Shown here in pieces: positions 27,975-36,888 of a stretch of DNA of 64,000 nucleotides; positions within the stretch are counted from its first letter, which is position 1; the number at the start of each line of letters is the position of its first letter. The position numbers and the translations under genes are program-made. A model generated the notes under the pieces. The model did no database searches and was not told the DNA's origin. It saw only the letters and a program-made list of their open reading frames with translations. This DNA is from Neotamlana laminarinivorans (GTDB lineage: Bacteria > Bacteroidota > Bacteroidia > Flavobacteriales > Flavobacteriaceae): the NCBI RefSeq assembly GCF_020523925.1, contig NZ_JAJAPW010000001.1, forward strand, positions 1 through 64,000. The letters are read 5' to 3'.

Positions 27975-30900
27975 ATGAAAAAAAGTATTTTAACATTATT
28001 GGTAGTGGCATTTACAGGCATAAGCTATGCGGGTTTTGCTCAAAACGAAGGAGAAATAATAGAAGATCCTAAAGATCCTGCTATTTCTATAATTGTAGAG
28101 CCTATTGAAACCCCTGTAGATCCAGTAGACCCGGAAGATCCTGGTAATTCAGATGAAATAATTGAAGATGGAAATGTTTTCTGCCCTCTTTATATATATC
28201 AAGATGCTCAAAAGGTACTTTCAATTAATGTATATAATGGTTCTAGCGTATTAAATTTAGTTGCAGAATTAGAAGGAAGTGGTTGTAAAATTTTGTCTCA
28301 AGTACAAAATAATGCAACTTGGCTAAGTTTAAGTCAGTTTATATTTTCTGCTAATACAAACTTTACCGTTACCATAGCGGCCAATAATACACCAAACACG
28401 AGAAGTGAAAGTATAGTATTTTATCAGCAATATAACGATGAAACATATCTGTCCGGTTCACTTACAATAGTGCAAGAGGGTAACCCTAATTATAAAGCAT
28501 ATTATGTGGATTCCGATGGCGATGGCTATGGCGATTATAATAGTAGTCCTAAATATGGAATAAACCCACCTACTGTTGGTAATTTTGTTGAGAATAATTT
28601 AGATTATTGTCCCAACGAATATAGTGTTATAAATAATGGTTGTATAGATTTATATACCGATAATAGTAATTATAATTGGATTAAATCATATTCATACAAT
28701 ATAAACAACGATTTAACAGGGGCTTCCAAAGCTTATTTTGATGAGTTAGGTAAAGCCATACAAACACAAACCTTAGATGTAAAAAAAGGACGAACATGGG
28801 CAACCCAAATATTATATGACAGTCAAGGAAGACCAGCGATAAATACCTTAAGTGCTCCGGTTAGAGACGAAAGCGCCTTCGGTTATAGCGATACCTTTAT
28901 GCAAAATAAAAACGGCAATACTTATAGTGTTACCGATTTTGAAACCGACCCAAACACTCCAGAACCAGTTGGTAAAACAGCTAATACGTTAGGGTTTTAT
29001 TACAGTGAAGATAATGAAACCGTTACCACCGACCCTGACCCTGTAAGACCAAAAGGTGATAGTTATCAAGACATTACAGAGTATCCCTTTTCCAGAACTG
29101 TTTACAGCCAACTTAACCCTGGCACTGTTTTAAAAACTATTGGGGGCAATAAAATAAATGGTGAATGGAAACAAGGCTATACCTTTAGTATGCCTGCTGG
29201 CGATGAGCTTACCCAATCGGTAGCCTTTGGTGATGCAAGTTATAAAGTAAGTAATACCAATACCAGAAAAATAATAAAAACAGTAAGCAGAGATGTACAT
29301 AACAGGGAAGCCGTAATATTTACAGACACCGATGGTAAAACTCTAGCAGCAGCACGCGTTGGAGGTACTGTAGTTAGAGATACCGATATTACAATTAGCC
29401 AACAAGGTTTTGTAGATGTGCATGTACCTGCCGGAACAGTTGGTTTTAACATAAGCGGTGTAGCAGGAATAACAACCGAAGTTTATAATTTAATAACCGA
29501 AGTAAAGGAAACAGGAGCTACTACCTCTTTAAATCCTGGGTTTTACAGAGTTTCCATCACTAATTTAGAAAATTATAATCCAACAAATAGTTCTAATACC
29601 GTAACTGTTATCTGCAAAGAAAACTACTACGATTATAGCCTAAACGAATACGACGAAAAAGGACGTTTAATCGCATCCTATCAACCTGTTGGTACAACAA
29701 AAGCAGATAAACCAGTAAGCACCTTTCAATATAATGCATTGGGTCAACTAACCCATACTAGTAGCCCAGACGAAGGCGACGCTTGGTTTTTATACCGAAA
29801 AGATGGGCAAATACGCTTTTCAATAAATAGCAAACAATGGGAAAACTTAGAGTTTTCGTATACCAATTATGATAATTTGGGTAGACCTATAGAAAGTGGT
29901 GTGTATTCAGACACGTCAAGCTTTTTAAACAGCTATGTACTACCCGAAAATGTTACAAGTACAACAAATCCTTTTAAAACAGCTTTATTAAATATCGTAG
30001 ATGATGTAGATGGTTTAAATGATGCTAATTGTTCTGAAGTTCAAAACACAGCATATGATTATATAAATGATTCAGATTGGGATTTTTTAAATGACTTGTG
30101 GCATGATTCTAATAATCAAGCTATCTATGGGAGTCCAACATTTTTAGCAGGAAATGTAGCTAAAACCCATAACGATAATACCACAACGTATTATAGTTAC
30201 GATATTTATGGACGTGTAAAATGGATAGTACAAAATATAGCAGGATTAGGAACAACATGGTTGGGAAGCGTAAAAACCATAGATTACGAATACGACCCCA
30301 TAACCAGCCAAGTCACTAAAGTAATTTATCAAAAAAATGAAGCTAACGAGCGTTTTATACATCGATATACTTATGATGCTATAGATAATAGCCTAATAAC
30401 CGTAGAAACCAGTACAGACGATGTTAATTACACAACACAAGCAGAATATAAATACTACGAAACAGGCGCTTTAAAACGTGTAGAACTTGCACCACAAAGT
30501 GGTATACCATTACAAGCCATAGATTATGTGTATAATTTAAACGGCCAACTTAAAGCCATAAACCCAACAGGTGCAAAACAATCAAGCGATTTAAACGATT
30601 TGTTTAGTATGCAAATAGATTACCATAGTACAGACTATAACCGTACAGAAAATCCAGATATTATTACAGCTACCTATGGCGAAGACCAATTTAACGGTAA
30701 TATAAAAGGCGTACGCTGGACTAATACAGAACTAGCAAACAACGAAGAAACCTACAGTTATTATTATAACAAAAACAACTGGCTTACAGATGCCATATAT
30801 GGAACATATGCTAACTCTGGCGATACAACCTCTAAGGTAAGTATTGTAGATAGCGAAACCTATATAGGTGTAACTAAAAACTTAACAGCAACATCTAGTA

Positions 30901-32561
30901 TAACCCTGCTACCAGGTTTTCATGCCCAACCTAATGAAGGTACAACAGTTACAGCAACTATTAGCGGAACAGCCAGTGCGTTTCAATCGGGCGAATATAA
31001 TGTTTCTGATGTTACTTATGATGCCAACGGGAACATACGCACCCTAAACCGAAATAAAAATGGCGATGCTACTAGCAATGCTATGGACCAGCTAACCTAT
31101 GCCTACAACCCCCAAAAACCCAACCAGTTATTACGAGTAGACGATGCTGTAGGCCAAGTTTTAGCAAATACAGATATTAACGACCAAGATGGCGAAAATT
31201 ACGAGTACAACCAAATTGGGCAACTTATTAAAAATAATGAGGAAAATATTACTTATATTTACAACGCAAGTGGTTTAGTTACCGAGGTAAAACAAAGCGA
31301 CTATACACGTGTTAAGTTCTTTTACAACGATAAAGGTTACCGTGTTAAAAAGGAAGCCTACGTAGCCAATAGTACAACACTAGATTATACCGAGCATTAC
31401 ATACGCGATGCCGCAGGTACAGCCTTAGCCATTTACCGTAATGGTGTCGCAAAAGAGCATACCATTTATGGGGCTAGCCGTTTAGGGGTGTTTAACCGCA
31501 ATACTACGGGTACAAGTGGCTCTAGTGTGTACCAACTTACAGACCATTTAGGTAATGTACGTGCGGTAGTACAATGGTCTGGCACTAACGCAGCGGCTTT
31601 AGTAGCTACCGATTATTATCCTTTTGGTATGCCGATGCCTAACAGGAACTTGGAAGGGAATTACCGTTACAAGTATCAAGGGCAAGAAAAAGACCCGGAG
31701 ACAGGTAAGGAAGCTTTTGAGTTAAGGCTTTGGGATAGCAGGATTGGACGTTGGTTGACGACCGACCCTGCGGGGCAATATGCTAGCCCTTATCTGGGTA
31801 TGGGGAATAATCCTATTAATGGAGTTGATCCTGACGGAGCTTTTTGGAAACCTATATTAAATGATGATGGTACGACAACTTACGTAGCCGAAAAAGGAGA
31901 TACTGTAGGAACTTTTGCCAAGCAATATGGAGTATCAAGATCTGAAGCTAGAGAGTTGATTGGATCCGAGGCTGTTACGGCAGGTGTTACTAAAGTGTCA
32001 GGACAAGATGTTTTTAATATGTTTGGTTCTGAGAAGTTGAAATTGGATTTAAATGGAGGGCAAGCAACAGATCAAAGAATTCTAGACCAATTTATTTATG
32101 CCATGCAGCATAGTTCGACTCAAGATGGTAAAACTCATTTTGTTGGATCAGAATATTTTTCGAATATTTTAAAATCTCAAGTTCAAATACCAGTAGATTA
32201 TAATGGGACTTTCTCAACTATTGATGGAGATATACCTATTAGTATGAATATACAGTGGTATACCTCTCAAGGAAGTTTTTTCAAATCAAAGTCTAAGTAT
32301 TATTATGCGATATTTTCAAATTCAAATATGAATCAACCTATTAACGCAAATGGTTCTATGCTTGGAGGAAGTAGAGAAATTGTTCATCAAAAAGTTCATT
32401 ATTATTATAATATTCCAGGAGGAGCAGGAAAGAAAGGGAAATTTAACTTTACTTTTACTTCTCATAAAACGACTAGCAAGAATTTTGTTAAACAACTATT
32501 TACACCAAGACCTAAATACAACTATATCAATACAAATGTGCTCAATAGATTTCAAAACTAA
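27975..32561 (+). CDS. Rhs/YD-repeat exported toxin B of locus 2 with unrecognised C-terminal tip
   Basis: The 1528-residue protein starts 2 bp after protein A. It has a signal peptide (ILTLLVVAFTGISYAGFAQ), a Pro/Asp/Glu-rich linker, an Ig-like domain, a calcium-loop-like DSDGDGYGDY, a DUF6443-like part (AYFDELGKAIQTQTLDV), YD repeats and the RHS core (YQLTDHLGNVRAVVQW ... YPFGMPMPN ... WDSRIGRWLTTDPAGQ). The core ends at DPDG (1285-1288). The 240-residue tip opens with a LysM-like stretch (VAEKGDTVGTFAKQYGVS), then an unrecognised domain with Lys-rich end. Its activity is unknown. Confidence 0.83.
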   Translation: MKKSILTLLVVAFTGISYAGFAQNEGEIIEDPKDPAISIIVEPIETPVDPVDPEDPGNSDEIIEDGNVFCPLYIYQDAQKVLSINVYNGSSVLNLVAELEGSGCKILSQVQNNATWLSLSQFIFSANTNFTVTIAANNTPNTRSESIVFYQQYNDETYLSGSLTIVQEGNPNYKAYYVDSDGDGYGDYNSSPKYGINPPTVGNFVENNLDYCPNEYSVINNGCIDLYTDNSNYNWIKSYSYNINNDLTGASKAYFDELGKAIQTQTLDVKKGRTWATQILYDSQGRPAINTLSAPVRDESAFGYSDTFMQNKNGNTYSVTDFETDPNTPEPVGKTANTLGFYYSEDNETVTTDPDPVRPKGDSYQDITEYPFSRTVYSQLNPGTVLKTIGGNKINGEWKQGYTFSMPAGDELTQSVAFGDASYKVSNTNTRKIIKTVSRDVHNREAVIFTDTDGKTLAAARVGGTVVRDTDITISQQGFVDVHVPAGTVGFNISGVAGITTEVYNLITEVKETGATTSLNPGFYRVSITNLENYNPTNSSNTVTVICKENYYDYSLNEYDEKGRLIASYQPVGTTKADKPVSTFQYNALGQLTHTSSPDEGDAWFLYRKDGQIRFSINSKQWENLEFSYTNYDNLGRPIESGVYSDTSSFLNSYVLPENVTSTTNPFKTALLNIVDDVDGLNDANCSEVQNTAYDYINDSDWDFLNDLWHDSNNQAIYGSPTFLAGNVAKTHNDNTTTYYSYDIYGRVKWIVQNIAGLGTTWLGSVKTIDYEYDPITSQVTKVIYQKNEANERFIHRYTYDAIDNSLITVETSTDDVNYTTQAEYKYYETGALKRVELAPQSGIPLQAIDYVYNLNGQLKAINPTGAKQSSDLNDLFSMQIDYHSTDYNRTENPDIITATYGEDQFNGNIKGVRWTNTELANNEETYSYYYNKNNWLTDAIYGTYANSGDTTSKVSIVDSETYIGVTKNLTATSSITLLPGFHAQPNEGTTVTATISGTASAFQSGEYNVSDVTYDANGNIRTLNRNKNGDATSNAMDQLTYAYNPQKPNQLLRVDDAVGQVLANTDINDQDGENYEYNQIGQLIKNNEENITYIYNASGLVTEVKQSDYTRVKFFYNDKGYRVKKEAYVANSTTLDYTEHYIRDAAGTALAIYRNGVAKEHTIYGASRLGVFNRNTTGTSGSSVYQLTDHLGNVRAVVQWSGTNAAALVATDYYPFGMPMPNRNLEGNYRYKYQGQEKDPETGKEAFELRLWDSRIGRWLTTDPAGQYASPYLGMGNNPINGVDPDGAFWKPILNDDGTTTYVAEKGDTVGTFAKQYGVSRSEARELIGSEAVTAGVTKVSGQDVFNMFGSEKLKLDLNGGQATDQRILDQFIYAMQHSSTQDGKTHFVGSEYFSNILKSQVQIPVDYNGTFSTIDGDIPISMNIQWYTSQGSFFKSKSKYYYAIFSNSNMNQPINANGSMLGGSREIVHQKVHYYYNIPGGAGKKGKFNFTFTSHKTTSKNFVKQLFTPRPKYNYINTNVLNRFQN

Positions 32562-33144
32562 ATTTATACTTTCAAAACTTTGTTTAATGTGTTTTATTAC
32601 TTTGACCTTTTCTTGTAAGAGTAATAAAAATTTTTTCAGTGATTTAGAGAAATGTACAAATAAAAATTTGAAGACAAGGTTAATATCTTCTAATAAGATT
32701 TCAAATGAAAAGGAAATACCTGAAATAAGTTTATTTGATTCTATTGCTAACTTTGAGGCCTTTTTATTAAAAAATAAATTTCTTTCTAGCAAAGAAAACA
32801 AAGACTATCTTTCTTTGATTAGAAATTTAGAGTCAAATAAACATTTAAAAAAAGAAATTTTGGATTCTATGGACTCATCATGTTCTTTTTTAAAATATGT
32901 AAATAATCTTGGTCATGTGATGCCACTTATTTATGATGGGTGTCCTGTTCAAGTTATAAATAGAAAAGCTCCTATTCCAGAGGAGTTAATAAAAATGAAA
33001 ACTATATATGAGGAAATATTTGCCTTGACTTACCCCAAAACTGAACATTTGGAAAGGTTAATATTATTAGAGACAAATTTTGAGGACAAAATTTATAGAT
33101 TGGGTATTTGTAATTTGATTATCATTAAGCTTTTGCTAGGGTAA
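32536..33144 (+). CDS. Candidate lipoprotein immunity protein for Rhs locus 2
   Basis: The 202-residue protein has a lipobox-like segment (LCLMCFITLTFSC) and an otherwise unrecognised, mostly helical mature part. The ATG at 32536 overlaps the Rhs toxin's last 26 bases, which gives translational coupling. The frame is open further upstream inside the toxin gene, but those residues give no signal peptide. Position right behind a toxin tip is the usual place of an immunity gene, and membrane anchoring would place it in the periplasm or outer membrane. Confidence 0.55.
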   Translation: MCSIDFKTKFILSKLCLMCFITLTFSCKSNKNFFSDLEKCTNKNLKTRLISSNKISNEKEIPEISLFDSIANFEAFLLKNKFLSSKENKDYLSLIRNLESNKHLKKEILDSMDSSCSFLKYVNNLGHVMPLIYDGCPVQVINRKAPIPEELIKMKTIYEEIFALTYPKTEHLERLILLETNFEDKIYRLGICNLIIIKLLLG

Positions 33145-33173
33145 CATTGCCCGCCCGACCGAGTGATCGCTAG

Positions 33174-33193
33174 CGCTCCGTCTGTGACGAGTG
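33174..33193. repeat. REP-like imperfect palindrome after Rhs locus 2
   Basis: CGCTCCGTC and GACGAGTG pair around a TGT loop with one bulged C. It begins the REP-rich gap 33145-33414. That gap also repeats the motif AAAGCTTTTACAG at 33229-33241, seen near 17717-17729 before the first RAYT. I see no gene in this gap. Confidence 0.5.
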
Positions 33194-33271
33194 TCGTATA
33201 GAGTGATCAGAAATAAAAACGAGAAAAAGCTTTTACAGAGATGTAGAGGCCCCCGCTAGGTTACCACATGT

Positions 33272-33299
33272 CGCTACTGCTAACTTGTAGTTAGTAGCG
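33272..33299. repeat. REP-like palindrome before RAYT copy B
   Basis: CGCTACT(GCT)AACT and AGTTAGTAGCG form an interrupted stem around TGT. The CTA...TAG core resembles the repeats at 18565 and 19731. It lies 116 bp before the broken RAYT. Confidence 0.55.
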
Positions 33300-33328
33300 G
33301 TAAGAGTAAGCAAGAATAAATTATACAG

Positions 33329-33354
33329 AAAAGCTACTTGTTATGGTAGCTTTT
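33329..33354 (+). terminator. Terminator-like hairpin before RAYT copy B
   Basis: A 9-bp stem AAAAGCTAC / GTAGCTTTT with an 8-nt loop runs into T residues. It is the counterpart of the hairpin at 18695 before copy A. It could also end the Rhs locus 2 transcript. Confidence 0.55.
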
Positions 33355-33414
33355 TGTTTTACCACAAGCTACAAGCTTGCGGCAGCGTTAAGAAGTTTTA
33401 CTATATTAGTCTTT

Positions 33415-33996
33415 ATGAGTAGAAATTATAAGTTCCATAATAAACAAGGTCTATATTTTGTGTCATTTGCTACAGTAAATTGGTTAGATGTATTTACAAG
33501 ACAGATATATTTTAACGTATTGGTAGAAAGTGTAAATTATTGCAGAAAAGAAAAAGGTATGGAATTGTATTGTTATTGTTTTATGTCTAGTCAAGCCTGT
33601 CCTGAGCGAAGTCGAAGGGTACATTTAATTTTTAGATCCAGCGTAGAAGATCAATGAGGCTTATTAAGGGATTTTAAAAGTTATACAGCTAAAAAAGTAA
33701 TTTCATGTATTGAAAATAATCCACAAGAGAGTAGAAGAAAATATTTGCTATGGTTTTTTGAGCGAGCCGCTAAAAAGAAAAGCAATGGCTCTAAATATCA
33801 ATTTTGGCAGCACCACAACAACCCCATAGAGTTATGGAGTGAAAAAGTTATAAAGCAGAAGATAGATTACATACATAATAATCCTGTGGCTAGTGGTTTT
33901 GTTACAAATGCAGTAGATTGGAAATATTCAAGTGCCAGAAATTTTCAAGAAGATCATACTATATTAAAAATAGATAATGTTGGGTTTTTAGCCTAA
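33415..33996 (+). pseudogene. RAYT transposase, broken (copy B)
   Basis: The 194-codon frame starting MSRNYKFHNKQGLYFVSFAT has exactly the length of copy A. It is stopped by TGA at 33655-33657 and then continues in frame to TAA at 33994. The same 25-base insert (33594-33618) sits at the same base of the HUH motif, giving MSSQACPERSRRVHL. The catalytic tyrosine is kept here (RDFKSYTAKK). The shared insert means both copies descend from one already altered parent, while their TGA codons differ and arose later. Confidence 0.85.
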
Positions 33997-34145
33997 TTAA
34001 ATTAGTTTTTTTAGCTTTAGCATCAACAATCATGGTATTTATAGGTTTTACACAAAACAATTTGAATATTCCCTTACTTTATGTAAAAACTTGCAACGTC
34101 TGCACCTAATAAATAATAATATCATTTAAAAAACACCAACAAAAG

Positions 34146-34202
34146 CCTTATAAACTATAAGGTGTAACCTTAGTATAAATATTAAATTAAACCATAGTTT
34201 CG
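34146..34202 (+). promoter_or_regulatory. CCTTA direct-repeat promoter of the second secretion operon
   Basis: CCTTA occurs at 34146-34150 and 34168-34172, 22 bp apart, with AAGG-N5 before the second copy. After 22 nt comes TAGTTTCG (34195-34202), one base off the -7 element. The second repeat ends 54 bp before the start at 34226. Confidence 0.68.
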
Positions 34203-34225
34203 TTATTAATTTTTTAAAAAACAAC

Positions 34226-34957
34226 ATGGTTAAAAATGTAATACAGTTACTATGTTTAACAATTCTATTGGTGGGTTGTAAAACAACTACATTACAACAG
34301 TTCAATCAAAAAAAAACCACCCAACAAATTACTTTAGGCAGCATAGGTTTAAGTAAAGACTTTGTGTTACAACCTAATTACTACGGTGCAGCCATACCAA
34401 ATTACATAGAACCGATAAAAGTAATGGTAAGCGCAATACCATTTACAAAACAAAATTACAAGCAATTTTTAAAAGCAAACAAAACACAAAAAACAAATGT
34501 AGAGGTGCATTATGTAGATAGTGTAAATATAAAACCCATCTATTTTAAAATACAAATAGCCGATAAAGTAGGGGTAATTAAAGCTTTAAACAATACAGCT
34601 AATAACGATGTAAAAACATATTTAAGCTACAATAAAAACGCAAACCTAATAAATGGGATTAGCATAGCCTTAACCAAAAAAGATACAGAACTATTACAAA
34701 AAGCCGATGCAGTTTTTTTAGAAATGAAAGCTCATAAAAGTATTGCATTACAATTATACACAGAAAACAAAACTAGCCATACTATTTGGCTGTCACAGGG
34801 TGTGGTTTTTGGTTTCGAGAGTTTAAGCTGTTGTTGGCAGCAAGACCAAAGACATAAATTAAACATTATAGATGTAATTAGTCCGTTTACTAATTGCCCA
34901 AAAAGTACTTACAAATCGGCAATTCGAGCAATGGATAACACTCAAATATCATATTAA
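34226..34957 (+). CDS. Lipoprotein of unknown function, first gene of second secretion operon
   Basis: The 243-residue protein has a lipobox (LTILLVGC). The mature part is an alternating alpha/beta sequence with a Cys pair near the end (ESLSCCWQQD) and no recognised domain. It opens an operon of ten further genes ending in GspF. In this place it could act as a secretin pilot or anchor, but that is inference from position only. Confidence 0.7.
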   Translation: MVKNVIQLLCLTILLVGCKTTTLQQFNQKKTTQQITLGSIGLSKDFVLQPNYYGAAIPNYIEPIKVMVSAIPFTKQNYKQFLKANKTQKTNVEVHYVDSVNIKPIYFKIQIADKVGVIKALNNTANNDVKTYLSYNKNANLINGISIALTKKDTELLQKADAVFLEMKAHKSIALQLYTENKTSHTIWLSQGVVFGFESLSCCWQQDQRHKLNIIDVISPFTNCPKSTYKSAIRAMDNTQISY

Positions 34958-34964
34958 AGCTAAG

Positions 34965-35627
34965 ATGAAGTATAAAGTTTTAAATATCATCATCATTTTT
35001 GTATGCATAAGTTGCGACGATATAATTGAAGTTTCCGATATATCCAACCAAAGGGTTAATATTTTAGCCCCTAAAAGTGGTACAGTTATAGAAACGACAA
35101 CTGTTAATTTTTCGTGGGAAGCTATTATTGAAGCAGAGAGCTACAATTTACAAATAGCTACACCAAGTTTTAGTAATGCCCAACAAATACTTTTAGATTC
35201 ATTAGTAACAACCACAAGCTTTGAGCACCAATTAGATTATGGCGATTATCAATGGCGTGTTCGAGCAGAAAACTCAGCCTACCAAACGGCATATACCGAA
35301 CAAAGTTTTAGCGTTGATGCCAATTTAGATACCGATATATCTGAAGAAGAAGTTGTGTTATTATCGCCTGCAGATAATGTAAGTTATGGTACAACAGATA
35401 CTATAAACTTTAGTTGGGAAACTGTACAAGGCGCAGATGAATATGTATTTCAAATAGCCACACCAAATTTTGATAGTGCTACCGAAATTATAGAAAACCA
35501 AACCCAAACATCACTAAGTTTTACAGCTAGTAACTTAAGCGAAGGATCCTACCAATGGCGAGTTAAAGCTGTAAATACAGATTTTGAAACCCTTTATACA
35601 ACATACAGTTTTACCATAGAAGATTAA
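34965..35627 (+). CDS. Lipoprotein with two fibronectin-III/Ig-like repeats
   Basis: The 220-residue protein has a lipobox (IIIFVCISC) and two repeats of about 85 residues. Each contains NFSWE, YxxQIATPxF and YQWRVxAxN (first about 45-115, second about 130-215). That is the fibronectin type III pattern common in Bacteroidota surface lipoproteins. It follows the previous gene by 7 bp and precedes four fibre-like genes, so an anchoring or docking role at the cell surface is plausible. Confidence 0.75.
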   Translation: MKYKVLNIIIIFVCISCDDIIEVSDISNQRVNILAPKSGTVIETTTVNFSWEAIIEAESYNLQIATPSFSNAQQILLDSLVTTTSFEHQLDYGDYQWRVRAENSAYQTAYTEQSFSVDANLDTDISEEEVVLLSPADNVSYGTTDTINFSWETVQGADEYVFQIATPNFDSATEIIENQTQTSLSFTASNLSEGSYQWRVKAVNTDFETLYTTYSFTIED

Positions 35628-35638
35628 ATTTTAATAAT

Positions 35639-36886
35639 ATGAAACGTACATTTTTTTTGTTAATACTACTCTTGAGTACTAGTAGTATTTTTGCTCAGGC
35701 TATAACGGATACAGGAACTAAAGTAGGTATAGGGGATACAAATCCAGATGAAGCAATATCTGTTAATGGTAATATTGAAACAACAACAAATAATGGAAAA
35801 ATAGGATTTAATGTAGATTCTTCTTTTCTTATTGATGGGGTAGATATAGCTAGATATGGGTTATCTACTTACGGATCAGCCAAAACAAGCTTGTCTGGTT
35901 ATTTTGGTTTATCATTTATTACACATGATATTCAAAGAATGACTATTTTAAACAGTGGGCAAGTTGGTATAGGAACAACAGAACCTGATGTAAAATTAAC
36001 TGTACAAGGACATGTAAATATTGGTGGAACAGGAAATTATCATTTAAAAACACGTTATATAGATGGTAAAGAAACCTCCTCCTCAAATATAGACGATTTA
36101 TATTTAAATTATAATACAGGTAAACATGTTAGAGTAGGTTTTGGAGATCTAGATTCTAATATTTATGTAAGCGGCAAAATAGGTATAGGTACTACTAATC
36201 CCAGAGAAAAATTGGAAGTAAATGGCTTAATTAGAATTCCAGCAGCAACAAACGAGAATGATAATTCGCCTGGAATTACACTAAATAGTAATGATGATTT
36301 TTTATATGATGAAGAATACATTAACCAATATGGGCTTGGGTTTCATGGTTACCAAGATGGAACATCAACTTACTTAGCCCCTAATAATACATATCTATCA
36401 GGTCATTTTGGTTTAGATTTCTTTACGGGGAGCAAAAACAGAATGCGAATAAGCAAGTCTGGAGAAGTTACAATAGGCACAGTTAATATACAAAATGGGT
36501 TTAAACTGGCAGTAAATGGAAATATTAAAGCAAAAGAAATAAAAGTAGAAACTGGTTGGAGTGATTTTGTTTTCTATGATGACTACAACTTACCAACCTT
36601 AAAAGAAGTAGAACAACACATTAAAGAAAAAGGCCATTTAAAAGATATTCCAAGCGCTAAAGACGTTGAGCAAAACGGTATCTTTCTTGGGGAAATGGAT
36701 GCTAAACTTCTTCAAAAAATTGAAGAGTTAACGCTTTATATTATTGAGCAAGAGAAAAAACTTCAAAATCAAAATATAAAAATTGAATCACAGAGTGATA
36801 AAATAAAAGAATTAGAGCATAAAAACGAGAACTTAAAATCAATTGAGGGGAGACTAAAGAAATTAGAAAAATTGTTAAAACTATAA
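35639..36886 (+). CDS. Exported fibre-like protein with C-terminal SDFVF/LLQKIEELTLY module
   Basis: The 415-residue protein has a signal peptide (FFLLILLLSTSSIFAQ), the N-terminal motif AITDTGTKVGIGD, GIGTT shaft motifs (QVGIGTTEPDVKLTV, KIGIGTTNPREKLEV) and the tail module GWSDFVF, HLKDIPSAKDV, LLQKIEELTLYIIEQ. A long coiled coil (residues about 360-415) ends it. It is the first of four tandem fibre-like genes lying between the lipoproteins and the pseudopilins. The last roughly 95 bp of the conserved module are almost identical to those of the genes at 37909 and 38671. Confidence 0.7.
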   Translation: MKRTFFLLILLLSTSSIFAQAITDTGTKVGIGDTNPDEAISVNGNIETTTNNGKIGFNVDSSFLIDGVDIARYGLSTYGSAKTSLSGYFGLSFITHDIQRMTILNSGQVGIGTTEPDVKLTVQGHVNIGGTGNYHLKTRYIDGKETSSSNIDDLYLNYNTGKHVRVGFGDLDSNIYVSGKIGIGTTNPREKLEVNGLIRIPAATNENDNSPGITLNSNDDFLYDEEYINQYGLGFHGYQDGTSTYLAPNNTYLSGHFGLDFFTGSKNRMRISKSGEVTIGTVNIQNGFKLAVNGNIKAKEIKVETGWSDFVFYDDYNLPTLKEVEQHIKEKGHLKDIPSAKDVEQNGIFLGEMDAKLLQKIEELTLYIIEQEKKLQNQNIKIESQSDKIKELEHKNENLKSIEGRLKKLEKLLKL

Positions 36887-36888
36887 GC

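Noticed and set aside
18739-33996. Recoding of TGA as an amino acid in the RAYT copies
   Set aside because: Other genes in the window use TGA as a normal stop (for example the minus-strand gene ending at 223), and both RAYT copies already carry a damaged active site.
34072-34076. A further CCTTA upstream of the second secretion operon
   Set aside because: It has no partner 22 bp away and no -7 element at the right distance.
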